From Symsagittifera roscoffensis (lineage: Eukaryota > Xenacoelomorpha > Acoela > Convolutidae), in assembly GCF_963678635.1 (NCBI RefSeq), contig NC_087067.1:47838618-47902617 (forward strand): a DNA stretch of 64,000 nucleotides, in the 5' to 3' direction. Below the pieces are notes generated by a model. That model saw only the letters and a program-made list of their open reading frames with translations, had not been told where the DNA came from and searched no databases. The position numbers were made by a program, and so were the translations under genes. Positions 10,201 to 19,450 of this stretch are shown here, one piece after another (the stretch's first letter is position 1; every line of letters begins with the position of its first letter).

Positions 10201-10406
10201 CAGAATTCATAAATAATGAAATCATCACACTATGTCATCTATATAACATCAAACACAAACCACGTACATCTCACGCACCTTGGACAAACGGCTTAGTCGA
10301 AGGTATGAACCGTTCATTACAAGAATACCTCAGATGTATCATCAACGGAAATGATACAAAATATACCGAATGGTCAGCAGATGTAAAACTATTTCCCTTA
10401 GCATAA
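7242..10406 (+). CDS. pol: Pol of element 1: reverse transcriptase, RNase H, integrase (to an in-frame stop)
   Basis: 1054 codons from ATG at 7242; a TAA at 7230-7232 in the same frame excludes an upstream extension. RT: first catalytic Asp at residue 277 and YLDD at 340-343. RNase H: Asp489 (CDAS), a MREC glutamate, and Asp559 (TDHKP). Integrase: an N-terminal zinc site with His852/His859 and Cys889/Cys892, then the catalytic triad Asp924, Asp984, Glu1020, spacing D-x59-D-x35-E as in DD35E enzymes. A TAA at 10404-10406 cuts the frame about 34 codons after the catalytic Glu; the same frame continues to 11294. All catalytic residues lie before the stop. Role: copies the RNA into DNA and inserts it. 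Whether the stop is a disabling mutation or is read through cannot be told from sequence. Confidence 0.93.
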   Translation: MSDFEFKPIHKFFKITISSIKYLKNSNSDIISLHVYNNTPYQVTLPLGLLGYCETNATISPIHEKAYRVNNILQLLDICQSTILNEELSINNIISNEKRNTDYFTKTPYFKPTFNINNYTENQQKFLTMFNFQHSQITQDEFEKLAKQLIKYSSVYATSKFDVGKISSSLHLPLKPDAVFKKQRASKVPIHLHDKVNRLLDILEQYNIISPVNKEEQPKGNTFINPVIILAEGESLKIVLDARYLNSLIDESKCNWPIEPIQVILTKINGKYFTTADMNSAYNQMPLDEQSRRLTQFVIGNQHYEFNRLFYGISIGPAAFSAFMSKIFRPLILKKNAITYLDDVFMQSQTKEGMFNVLEQYHQILQNENLKAAPDKSHFFLTRVKFLGHNIERKTITPLKSRIDAIQKLQPPTNKKKIQEFLGMLNFLSKYVYKMQLYLRPFYNILRQQNNFEWNTEHQARFEEIKKLLIEQISNTIPDSNQPFYAMCDASNFGIGAALLQSHNGTNKMNLISANSRLFTQAELRLSTLMRECTAIIYTLTEYEFLVLGSKHPTVLFTDHKPIIFLFTQKSNPNHRVYRFQLILMKFPNLRIVWTAGKNLALPDTLSRNTPPELLTRKTTVEIPKNIKFYLAENETSPRLEFKYAVKTDVEQSQINNLQHFPLYLDCQNNHYEVDLLGTSTFKPIPYSQWIKNNTQQKRRKQHPPKKDHFPLIEKENLTDKINLSGPQTNDSKYTINQVFDLHDPLDTIPLSKLEIENIFLPPTETITISTLKQYQNLDPVIRQLKSWHKYKTKPVKADTTILGNKTLLRYFRKFNNTTINENTDLLEYKLNESTVPCLPLSMILIAFNISHTQNIKGHSGSEKTYSNFIQNFYFPNAPIWIKVLCNDCIVCQLNKPYPNQKQIAQKQDFKGQSLYFNHRISFDTKGPISPSSEGNSYIMVIVDAFTHYVALNPVPHCNAYYAYTTLYEHWIAKFGLPEILVTDNGTEFINNEIITLCHLYNIKHKPRTSHAPWTNGLVEGMNRSLQEYLRCIINGNDTKYTEWSADVKLFPLA

Positions 10407-11294
10407 AATTCACAAATCACGACAACTTTAGGAATGTCACCATATGAAATGGTTTTTAACCAAAAGCCACGCAAACCAATAATGTTTACAGCAAACTCTC
10501 ACAAAAACGCACAAGGTTATTGTCAACCAAATAAAGACTCAATTTGTTATAACCTACCATTACATACACACGATGAAGATCATTTTCATCACCCACAAAT
10601 TCTTAAATTAGCCTCCGGTACACACACCGAATGGATTTTAAACAGAGATAAAAAACACAATGAAATTTATCAAAAAGTAACAAAAAAGTTGTTACAAAGG
10701 CAAAATATTAATGAACAAATAAATTCACGCTTTACACCAGCCTCCGATTTAAAAATTGGAACATTTGTTCTAATACCCAATTTTAATACTCAAAAAGGAA
10801 TTTCAAAAAAATTACAACCCCTTCGTAAAGGACCATACCAAATAATTACAAAACCCACTGATGTCACATATAAAATCACCGACTCAGACAAAAAAGAAAT
10901 CGTTCAACACCGAAATAACCTATTACCTTATTATCCAAAAGAATACGCACTCCGAGAACTAACTCAATTATATTCTTTTACAGGTTTAAAAGTTATTCAA
11001 AATGACCCACATACGGAAAATACAACAAAGGAACAAAATGATATTCACCTCGGAAATCAAAATACAAAATCAAACACCACGAAAAACAATACAAAAAATC
11101 TAGATCAAAATACATCTCAAAAAGAAAGAAAAAATAGAAAAATGACAGAACAAATAATACCCCAAGAACAAATCGACAAATCAGAGCATAGAGAGTCTTC
11201 ACGACTTAGAAATCAACCACGTAAAAAAAATTATAAATTATTCATCCCACAATCTAAAATATTAAAGAAAGTTGAATTTCAAAAACAACTTTAA
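10407..11294 (+). pseudogene. pol: C-terminal part of element 1 integrase, cut off by the stop at 10404
   Basis: In frame with the preceding pol after a single TAA; the first ATG is at 10434. It holds the conserved MSPYE segment of integrases, a GPY/F module (GPY at 10830-10838) followed by a HRNNLLPYYP motif, and a Lys/Asn-rich tail. In this family the region binds DNA and helps target-site choice. There is no further interruption to 11294, so the gene has one lesion only. It could in principle be made as a separate product from 10434, but I consider it simply the severed end of Pol. Confidence 0.85.
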
Positions 11295-11887
11295 TTCTAC
11301 ATTTAATAATCTTTGCACCTCTGAAACATTTTACACTTTCATTTTTCGAAATAACATGCTGACAAACACGCAGCAATTCTAGTTCATAATTAGCCAATAG
11401 GATTCATCCAATCCGTCACCTTCTCTAACTCTAACACAAACCAACTAGACGAACGATATTAAACTCCAGGCATATCTATAACTATAACTTTACGACCTCC
11501 AGGTCAAAAATAAGCAAACCACTCCAACTTGACAACTAAAATAAATATCACCATAATATCATAACCCTCCCTTATCTAATAAACCAAAAATCAACAATAT
11601 TTCCCCAACTCAGACCTCAAATACCCCCAAAACAAATCTATTAAATTAGCCTAAAGTAAAAGAACGACCATTTTAATTAGCCTAAAGTATAAAAATCTCA
11701 AAAATACCCCAGATCATTTGACAAATGAAAATAAAGACAAAGAAGACCTCCCGATCACCATAAAAATTGCCCCCAACAATTTTTCACAAAACTCAACCCA
11801 CTTGTCAAAAAACCAATAAATAATCCGACCACACTTAAAAATTGCCCCAAACAACAAAAAATATTCGATCAAGAAGTCATTTCTTAA
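11295..11887 (+). other. Untranslated spacer between pol and the accessory genes
   Basis: No reading frame worth calling. It contains two short direct repeats: AATTAGCCTAAAGTA (near 11644 and 11676) and AAAATTGCCCC (near 11763 and 11837). It may contain control or splice signals for the downstream genes; none is clear. Confidence 0.4.
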
Positions 11888-12118
11888 ATGCTCTTCTATC
11901 AAACAGTCACAAAAATTATCACAAACCTCAAACAATTTTTTACGATACTTGAAACTTTCATAATATTTCTTTTTGATATCCTTGAATCTTTTCTAATAAT
12001 CTTTATCATTCTTTGTAATGTTTTTTTAATTTTCTACACTATATTCGAACTATTTCTCCAACTTTCGAAAACCCTTGATTATATCCACAGGTACGATTCA
12101 TACAACTTGTCTAAATGA
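11888..12118 (+). CDS. Small membrane protein 1 of element 1 (76 aa)
   Basis: ATG start, stop overlapping the next start as ATGA. The product is dominated by one long hydrophobic stretch (residues ~20-62, Phe/Ile/Leu-rich), enough for one or two membrane spans, with a short polar N-terminus and a polar C-terminal tail. No family recognised. Position between pol and env, and coupling to a second hydrophobic ORF, suggest an accessory membrane protein, for example of viroporin type, but this is inference from hydrophobicity only. An AT-rich chance frame is the alternative. Confidence 0.45.
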   Translation: MLFYQTVTKIITNLKQFFTILETFIIFLFDILESFLIIFIILCNVFLIFYTIFELFLQLSKTLDYIHRYDSYNLSK

Positions 12119-12303
12119 TACGAACTATTTTCAGTAGAACTGATATTTTTTTACTATTTGTAATTTTCATAACATTTCTATCATCCCTCATTTTGACCAT
12201 ATGTAAATGTATAAAGAAAGCAATCATCACATTCGCTCTAGCATCAATCCTCCTAATTCTTTTTTTAGAAGAATATTATAATAAACATAAACTTTTTCAC
12301 TAA
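12115..12303 (+). CDS. Small membrane protein 2 of element 1 (62 aa)
   Basis: Starts inside the stop of the preceding ORF (ATGA overlap), typical of termination-coupled translation. Two hydrophobic segments (residues ~11-30 and ~37-52) are separated by a CKCIKK basic-cysteine loop, so a hairpin membrane protein is likely. The C-terminus is charged. Not recognised. Together with the preceding ORF it makes a two-gene hydrophobic cassette absent from ordinary Ty3/gypsy elements. Confidence 0.45.
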   Translation: MIRTIFSRTDIFLLFVIFITFLSSLILTICKCIKKAIITFALASILLILFLEEYYNKHKLFH

Positions 12304-12311
12304 AAGAATAG

Positions 12312-13445
12312 ACCAAAAAACTATCAAAAATTGCTACCCAACAGTCACAAAATCAGTCTTCACCGACATCATCCCAAGATAACCCAACAACACCTTCAAC
12401 TACTCAAAATCCTCAAACATCTACACGAATTTCCTTTCAAGATAACCCATACACTTTTGAAGAACGACATGCTCGTTTATCAGAACCACTAGAACCAGTT
12501 CAATGACAATCACCTCTAAGCGAACCAACATATAACTTATACCCAACACTACCACAAGAATTAAGTAGAATAAGAAATCCTAGTCAAAACCAAAATACAG
12601 TCGAAATAAATAGACAAATTATACATCCTCGACGAAACAGAAAATTTCAAACTCCCCGAGTTCATTTTGATATACCTCAATCCCCATCACAAAACACTCC
12701 AGAAAACCCCATTGGTATATTACCAGAAACCCCTACGCTTCTTTCACAACGTAGCACCTCAAGCCTACCATCAGATTACTTAGGTTCAACACCAACATCT
12801 GAACAAATACGTGAAAATCCCTTTAACCCCCCAAACCAGGCATCACGAATACCATATTGGACAACACATTCATTTACACAAGGTGAACTAAATTTAGTCA
12901 ATGATCCAATAGATATTTCTACGGATACAACAACATCCTCATCACTACCAGAAACATTATCACTGCCATCAACACCATCAATAAGCCAGATTTCACCACC
13001 ACCTTTTAACTTAAATTTTCCAAATAATCTCGACGCCAGATATCGAGAACAATCATCAACAAATATCCCTTTAAGACTAGATTGGAATACATTTACAGCC
13101 CCTCCACCATTATTTGGACAACATCTAGAAAGTAATCGCCTTCACAACTGGGCACTTAATAGATTACAATACCGACAAGACATTCACGACGATATCCGTG
13201 ATCACAATATCCAAATACTCCAACAAAACAGTTTACAACTAAAGTTTGAAATCACAGTTAAATTAAACAATATTACTCAACATCCCTACCCATTAAATCC
13301 ACCAAACATAACAGCTCAATCACTACCACCACCATTTATAACCACTGAAGTAATATATAAATACGACAGATATACCAAAAAGACAATTGGTTACATCACA
13401 TTTTATAACCCATACTCAGGATTATCATACACATGTATATTCTAA
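12312..13445 (+). pseudogene. Pro/Ser/Thr-rich reading frame without ATG, one internal TGA
   Basis: Read directly: a frame open from 12312 to a TAA at 13443-13445, broken once by TGA at 12504-12506, with no ATG anywhere in it. The 312 codons after the TGA are clearly non-random: Ser/Pro/Thr-rich to about codon 170, then a segment with hydrophobic/aromatic alternation. It ends 11 bases inside the env start (ATG 13433). Its last ~35 residues resemble part of the 602-aa ORF after env (Pro-Phe, then Tyr, Asp, Gly, Tyr-x-Pro, Tyr at similar spacing). Lack of ATG suggests that it is joined to another exon by splicing, uses another start codon, or is damaged. No function assigned. Confidence 0.5.
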
Positions 13446-13885
13446 AATTATTAATTTTTTTCCAACTCCTTTTTCTAGTAATCTCAAATCATAACATAAA
13501 CCCTTCTCCCCGCACAGGACCCCAAGATTTACTAGTAACACATTACGATTGTGAAGAAAACGAACAAAAAACACTACACAAGTATGCAATAAATCAAGTA
13601 TCACAATGCGAAACAGAACCCCAAGCCATAGAAACTACAAATGTAATAGCAACACTTTATTCAAAAGCCCGAGCAACTACAGTTATAGGATATAAATTCA
13701 CAGCAACATTTTCTGAAAAGAAAGTACATTGTTCACAAGTCTCAAACGGAAATAAAAACCGACTTGACCATGAATCATTCTACCAGAGTAATATAGAACG
13801 ACTTTTACATCTCAATCCCGAAGATTGTAAAAACGAGTTACTCCGACTAAATATCACAAAAATAAAAACACAGATAGAAAGTTAG
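13433..13885 (+). pseudogene. env: Env-like glycoprotein of element 1, N-terminal part
   Basis: Begins with a clear signal peptide (Met, Lys, then ~13 hydrophobic residues, small residues near 18-20), followed by a cysteine-bearing ectodomain and an N-glycosylation site (N-I-T) near the end. The frame stops at 13883-13885, while the continuing protein is in a frame that is open from 13831; a single frame break lies in the A-rich 13831-13885 overlap. The layout (signal peptide, paired cysteines early, long ectodomain, C-terminal membrane span) is that of a viral class fusion glycoprotein. The early-cysteine pattern reminds me of negative-strand RNA virus (jingchuvirus-type) glycoproteins that some LTR elements have captured. 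That assignment is tentative and unsupported by a search. Confidence 0.65.
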
Positions 13886-16050
13886 TCTCTTTCCAAGTTT
13901 TTTCAGATTCTGTACATCAAGCAGAACTTGAAAGATATCAAGGACATATAAAATTAGATGAAAAATACCCATATAACGGCGCACACGGACGATTAACCTA
14001 TGACATACACGATAAACACTGGATACCACACATTGGTATAAATGACCCATCAAACTGCAAAGCAGACACAAAAAATAAAGGATACCAAGAAATAATGTTT
14101 TTCGATTGGAAAATACAACTCAAAAAAATACAACTCACACGAGATTTATCAGACAACACAATGATCTATCAAGGAATTAGATTACCTTGTAAAAACGACC
14201 AAGGTTATTGCGACCCTACAACAAGAACACAAGCAACAATTGTTTGGTTCCCCGAAGACACATGTACAACATTTCAAGTAGCAAAAATACACGCTCGTAT
14301 GATAAAATTTCACGAAAAATATTTTATACAATCAATACCATATGAACAAGTAAATCCATTACGAAAAATAAGTTCTAATTTCCGAAACATTCAAAATATA
14401 GAAAATAAATTAACACGTTTTCAAATATATCAAGAGACAGAACTTGCATGTAAATACAGAAACCCACTTCACAAAACACAATACTCTGAAATATTAGTTG
14501 AATACGAAAATGGATTCGACATGACCACTGGAAAAATAAAAGTCGACCCATACGCCACAAGTCATCCTCCAAATGAAGGAACATCATATATACCAGTTCA
14601 TTTTCAAAAGAATACAGGTCAACCTGGTGGACATTTAAAGCCCCAAGACGATCAAAGCACACGTTTACAAGAACTATCACTAATGAATAGTACATATTTC
14701 GGTAATATCCACTATGATATTCATTTAGATATGAAACTAGACTACACAATTAGCCGAATTTTTCAAGAAATGTCACTCTCCGAATTAGAAACACTACACC
14801 AACTATGCGAATTGGAAAGAACACAAATATTACAATCACTTGCACTAGCAGTATTAAAAATACCGTACGCAGGATATTTACTATCAGGAAATAGATCAAA
14901 TTTTTTAGACTATGAAGGAAACATCTTATGGTTTTATACTTGTACTAAAAAAGTATCACCACTATACGTTTTTGAAGACAAACGATGCTATAAAAGAATC
15001 CCTATCTTTTATAAGAACAAAGTACATTTCGTTGACACACTTTCACGAAGAACCTATTTCTGGGATACCGCAGTCCCATGTGGATCAGAAAATAGCCACA
15101 ATGTAGTACAACTAAACCCTGATGAAGATAAATATTACCTTCTCACCCCATATCCCACATTTATGCAATCACTCAAAAAATTTTCACCAGAAAGCATTCG
15201 CGCTATTGCTCGAAACCCAAATATAGACTTACAATCAATAGGAATATATTCAAAGTCAGATATTCAACATCACATTCGAACACAACAATTCCAAGAATTA
15301 TTAACACAAATGGACACTATACAAAGACAATCAATTGACCAAAACTTACGCAAACTTGCAGAAACCGCAGGATTTGCAGACATCTATACGCAAGACTATA
15401 GCGGATATTTTAAAGACATCAAAGATTATATATATCTAAACGGTGAAAAATACCGTCCCCAAGATATATCACCTATCAATATTTTTAGCTTTGTTACACT
15501 CAAAAATGAAATTCTTGATTTTCTAGGATGGCCCTATTACATCTTAGAAAAATTGACTATTTTATACGCAATGTTTAACTTTATTGGATTTCTTTTCTCA
15601 CTCTTAAAAGGAATCTACAACACATGTGCTATACACACACAAGTAAACAGACAAGCAAGCGTAGCACGCATACTCTTTGCAGGATTTTTTGGAATCTTTT
15701 CTACATCTATAAACAAAATTCTTTTAGACGCACAAATAAAAGAATATAACACAAAAATAGCAACAAGACAGAACACATACGACGAAGAACATAACAATGT
15801 AGACACAACACCAACAGCACCACATTTACCAGCCCTACCACATAACCATCCATTATCCCTAGTCCCACGTAATTTTCGAACTTTAGCCATAACACATAAT
15901 CCCAATTTTAGACCAACCATATCACAAAGTCCCATCCAACATATAATGCCACACCACTCACAAGATGAAAATACTTATGAACAAATTATAGAACAACCCC
16001 ATACCACCGCTTTTCAGTCTCAAAATAATAATTTTTTTAGCCCACGATGA
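13886..16050 (+). pseudogene. env: Env-like glycoprotein of element 1, main part with membrane anchor
   Basis: Continuous frame (first ATG 14095; open from 13831) to TGA at 16048-16050. Seen: a long ectodomain with scattered cysteines and N-glycosylation sites (N-S-T and N-R-S), a heptad-like Leu-rich stretch around residues 225-260 from the ATG, and a hydrophobic span at ~487-510. A second hydrophobic segment follows at ~524-540, then a polar Pro/His-rich tail of ~100 residues. The partner N-terminal piece lies in another frame just upstream. Role by analogy: attachment and membrane fusion, which would let the element leave cells. The 3' end overlaps the next gene as ATGA. A decayed paralogue sits at 28797-29560. 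Membrane-anchor and position evidence are strong; family identity is not. Confidence 0.7.
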
Positions 16051-17855
16051 GCCGACAACTTGGATCCCTACACCGATCAAATTCCCATCCAACCAACCTC
16101 ACCACTCCAATCCAAATAATACCACTTTTTGCTTTTCCGCCAACCGATTTCCCCACCAGTAATGTAACATCCGGCATGAATTCCGATACTAATTCACACA
16201 TCTCAGTTTTATACTCCATCTCACAACTCAATAACCCGAATATTGAAACCCCCGATGAATTTACCGACTCTGAACCATCTCCATCAAATAATTTTCACAC
16301 CAACTCCTCAAATTTTTCTCAACCCCCTTTTCAACCCATACTACCAAATAACCCTGACCCAACCAATTCTACACCCTCTTATGCTTCCCAAGTCACTCCA
16401 ACATACTCCTCACTTCATTCCGACCAATCATCTCATTCTCCAGACACCCCCCGAATCTCCCCAGAACTAGATAATTTTATTACCCTACAACAACAACCCT
16501 ACCACCTTGACACCCCAACCATAAACCGAATTTCATCCACAATAGATTCATCCAACCCCCCTACCCCTACACCCTCTTCAGTTTATACCGAATCATTAGC
16601 ACCATCATCCACATCTACTGAATCTTCACTCAACACTAATAGAGCTTATCGTACTTTTAAAAGAAAGTTCCCCAACCATCCTTTCCCAGCGAAACCAGGA
16701 ACAGCCCGTGAATATATCAACCATCCAAAACACACTAACACAAAAGAATTTTTAGCTATCACCTTACCCTCATTTCCACAATACACCTTAAACACCCCTC
16801 ACGACACTAACGAAACACGTAACTTTGTAGACGAATACGTTTTAATGCCTACCCTTCCTTGGACCTCATATTATCATTTTACTAATCCCCTTTGCTTACC
16901 ATTATCTAATACTCACATCGATATAGAACGAAATAAGGACATGCTATATCGACTCACTACACCACTAACATCTAGACAATTTACCTACATTGGATATAAA
17001 AAATCACTAAAAACACACACTGCACCCCGAGCTAATGAATATACACTAGAATATTACGATCATAACATCATCAGAACTAACCAAGATCAATTCTTAGACG
17101 ACGATCGCTTCGCTAACCCACAAATCACCGAGACATTTTTCATTAAAACACCATATGTATTTACACTAAATATCTTCGATCGCAAGTTTGACCACATTAT
17201 TTCAGAAGCACTAACAGACACACAAGCCTACGAAAGTTTTAAAGAACGCTTCCAAATATTTTCACTAACCTTTCATTTCCTTGCACCACATGAAAGAGAT
17301 TTGCACTGCTCACACGATATTATGTTGCGCACTAAACAAACACACACATATACTTATTATCGTTTCATCCAAAATCACTTTGACCTACACACTCCCTCCA
17401 GACAACCACACCATCGTTTTCAATTCATCAATTCCAAATACACCTCACCATTCTTCCTTAACTTCACATATTGTATTAAAGATACTAACCTTCATGGTAT
17501 TCTTCGAAATTATGATCCCATAACCCAAATGTATATTTTTTGTCCAATCACCAAGACCTTCAACGCAGAAGAATCCCGACCCTTCCTTATCCCACACGAG
17601 TTTGTACAACCTATAGAAATCCCCATTTTAGAATTCATCCATAACACTAAATTCAATCACAAATTATATAATCTAATCCAAAACACACCTTATGAATTTG
17701 CAGTTGGCACTGAAGAACTAACCACCATTAAAGCACTTCAATTGCTTTGGCCACTGCTTCAAACTAAAAATATCATCCGCATTTTAGCTAAATTACTAAC
17801 AACTTCAGATCTCATCCACGACATCTTCCCCCACGGTTTCTTCCCCGACGACTAA
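16047..17855 (+). CDS. Pro/Ser/Thr-rich protein downstream of env (602 aa), unknown
   Basis: Intact; ATG overlaps the env stop (ATGA), so translation is probably coupled to env. Residues ~1-210 are low-complexity Pro/Ser/Thr/Asn (mucin-like or disordered). Residues ~215-600 look folded, with regular aromatic and hydrophobic spacing and few cysteines. No signal peptide, no membrane span and no catalytic motif recognised. The segment near residues 470-510 resembles the end of the ATG-less frame before env. A degraded relative at 29703-30110 keeps the same start (MSR..SL.R), so the gene belongs to the family. Possible roles (matrix-like, tegument-like, host antagonist) are speculation. Confidence 0.7.
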   Translation: MSRQLGSLHRSNSHPTNLTTPIQIIPLFAFPPTDFPTSNVTSGMNSDTNSHISVLYSISQLNNPNIETPDEFTDSEPSPSNNFHTNSSNFSQPPFQPILPNNPDPTNSTPSYASQVTPTYSSLHSDQSSHSPDTPRISPELDNFITLQQQPYHLDTPTINRISSTIDSSNPPTPTPSSVYTESLAPSSTSTESSLNTNRAYRTFKRKFPNHPFPAKPGTAREYINHPKHTNTKEFLAITLPSFPQYTLNTPHDTNETRNFVDEYVLMPTLPWTSYYHFTNPLCLPLSNTHIDIERNKDMLYRLTTPLTSRQFTYIGYKKSLKTHTAPRANEYTLEYYDHNIIRTNQDQFLDDDRFANPQITETFFIKTPYVFTLNIFDRKFDHIISEALTDTQAYESFKERFQIFSLTFHFLAPHERDLHCSHDIMLRTKQTHTYTYYRFIQNHFDLHTPSRQPHHRFQFINSKYTSPFFLNFTYCIKDTNLHGILRNYDPITQMYIFCPITKTFNAEESRPFLIPHEFVQPIEIPILEFIHNTKFNHKLYNLIQNTPYEFAVGTEELTTIKALQLLWPLLQTKNIIRILAKLLTTSDLIHDIFPHGFFPDD

Positions 17856-17858
17856 CAG

Positions 17859-17864
17859 GTAAGT
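17859..17864 (+). promoter_or_regulatory. Strong 5' splice-site consensus just after the last gene
   Basis: CAG|GTAAGT begins directly after the stop codon of the 602-aa ORF (stop 17853-17855). It is a perfect donor consensus. It could remove part of the long 3' region, or mark an exon end in the genomic RNA. No matching acceptor was established. Confidence 0.35.
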
Positions 17865-19441
17865 ATGAATTATACATATTACTAACTAATTTGAATATTA
17901 GAAACTCACCATTCTTTATCCATGTTTTCTTTAGAATTTTAGCCTTCATCCAACGATCATCTGAAAAATTCACAAAAGAAAAATAAAAAATAGCAAACTT
18001 CTTCAAAACTGTTTAAGAAATCCTATTAAATTTTTGCACCAACAATTGTATAAATATAATACCAATGCAGTAATTTAATCTATAAATTTTTCCCCCACAA
18101 GCAGTAAATCTAATAATGATGAAAATTTGTAACTTAATTTTCCCCAACAACTAGCAGTAAAATTGAAATTCTATGTAGTAAATTAATAAGAAGCAAATGC
18201 AGTACTAACCTTTTGATATTTCCATTCACTCGCACAAGAATTCTATCCAAACTCGCACAGCTCGCCCACGAAGAATTGTTTAAATAATGAATTTCAGTTT
18301 CAAGCTTTCACAACTCAACAACTCTAACATACGATAACAAGTTTCAAACTTTCCTTTAACCCGGTTGGAAAGGAATTATATACTAAACAAAACTAACCAA
18401 TGCAGCTTACTAAACACCACAACACATAGCATAACAGCATGACTAAGAAAAAGGAAACCAACGGTACCCAAACCGGATTAACCCAGTTTAAAACTGGATA
18501 ATTTATTCTTTTGAAGACTATTATAAAGTCTAAGAAAGAAATAATAAAACACAAAAAAGTCGAAAGACAAACCCATACCACAAACAATTTGATTTTTGAA
18601 AAAAGGACACAACCAACAAAACATAAGAAAAATCACAACAAACCCAACATAAAACGTTGTCACATAACAAGACCTCTCACAAAAACCGCATGCAATCATA
18701 CTCCCACTCCTGGCCTAACCCACCAGGAAGGACGTCCTGAGCATGCTCTATAGCCGGCCTAACCCACCGTGCTACATCCACGCTTTGTGACCACACTCCT
18801 ATTTTTAATAAAAGCTACTCAAGGGTGAGTAACTCTTCAAAATAACTGAACTAAAACAAAAAGCTTTTGTGAAAACAACTAACTAAAATCATAATTAAAA
18901 AATATTAAACTAATAAAAGTTTTATAAATGTAAATTACATTATGCAATACATAGATCAGAATACAACACCAAGGACGAACATCCAAAGACAAAACGACCT
19001 CACTACACTCGAGAAAGAATGGCCAACTACAATCAATATGCCGCTCACAATCACAACTCAAAGGATTTAGAGTACGACTTGACTTCGCAGAAAAGGACTT
19101 CATTGAACTAGACCAATGACCACCTCGATGTTCAAGTATACGCACAGATCCGAGTAACCAGGCATCCCCTCCACGCACAATCTCCACGCCATTCCTAGAC
19201 AAGATCAAAACACAAAGAAGTTCTCATCAATGAAACAGAAAAACCTGACATAGCCAAACATTCTGAAATCAGATTTGAGTTTGTTGCGAAAACCCAGTCG
19301 TTGTCTTGAGAAGACACAACGATTGAATCTGGGACTTCTCTAATAAGAAAACCCAGAAGAAATAAGATGTTCGCCAAATACCAACGTCCATCATCCATCC
19401 TTTGAATTGCAGAAAGACTATTCTAAAAAACTCTGTAAAAC
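17865..19441 (+). other. Long 3' untranslated region of element 1
   Basis: About 1.6 kb without a supported gene. GCAGTAA recurs several times between 18064 and 18210. A minus-strand 109-codon frame (18879-19208) has no features of a protein family. A 3' UTR of this size is unusual, apart from elements that carry extra genes or regulatory RNA here. Confidence 0.45.
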
Positions 19442-19450
19442 CCGGATGGG
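19442..19450 (+). other. Polypurine tract of element 1 (weak)
   Basis: Short purine-rich GGATGGG directly before the 3' LTR, where plus-strand synthesis is primed. It is short and contains one T, so it is a position-based call. Confidence 0.45.

Noticed and set aside
14375..15935. Minus-strand frames inside env (14375-14749, 15615-15935)
   Set aside because: Opposite-strand shadows of the env frame; no independent features.
18879..19208. 109-codon minus-strand frame in the element 1 3' region
   Set aside because: No domain, no conservation evidence, lies in an otherwise non-coding region.
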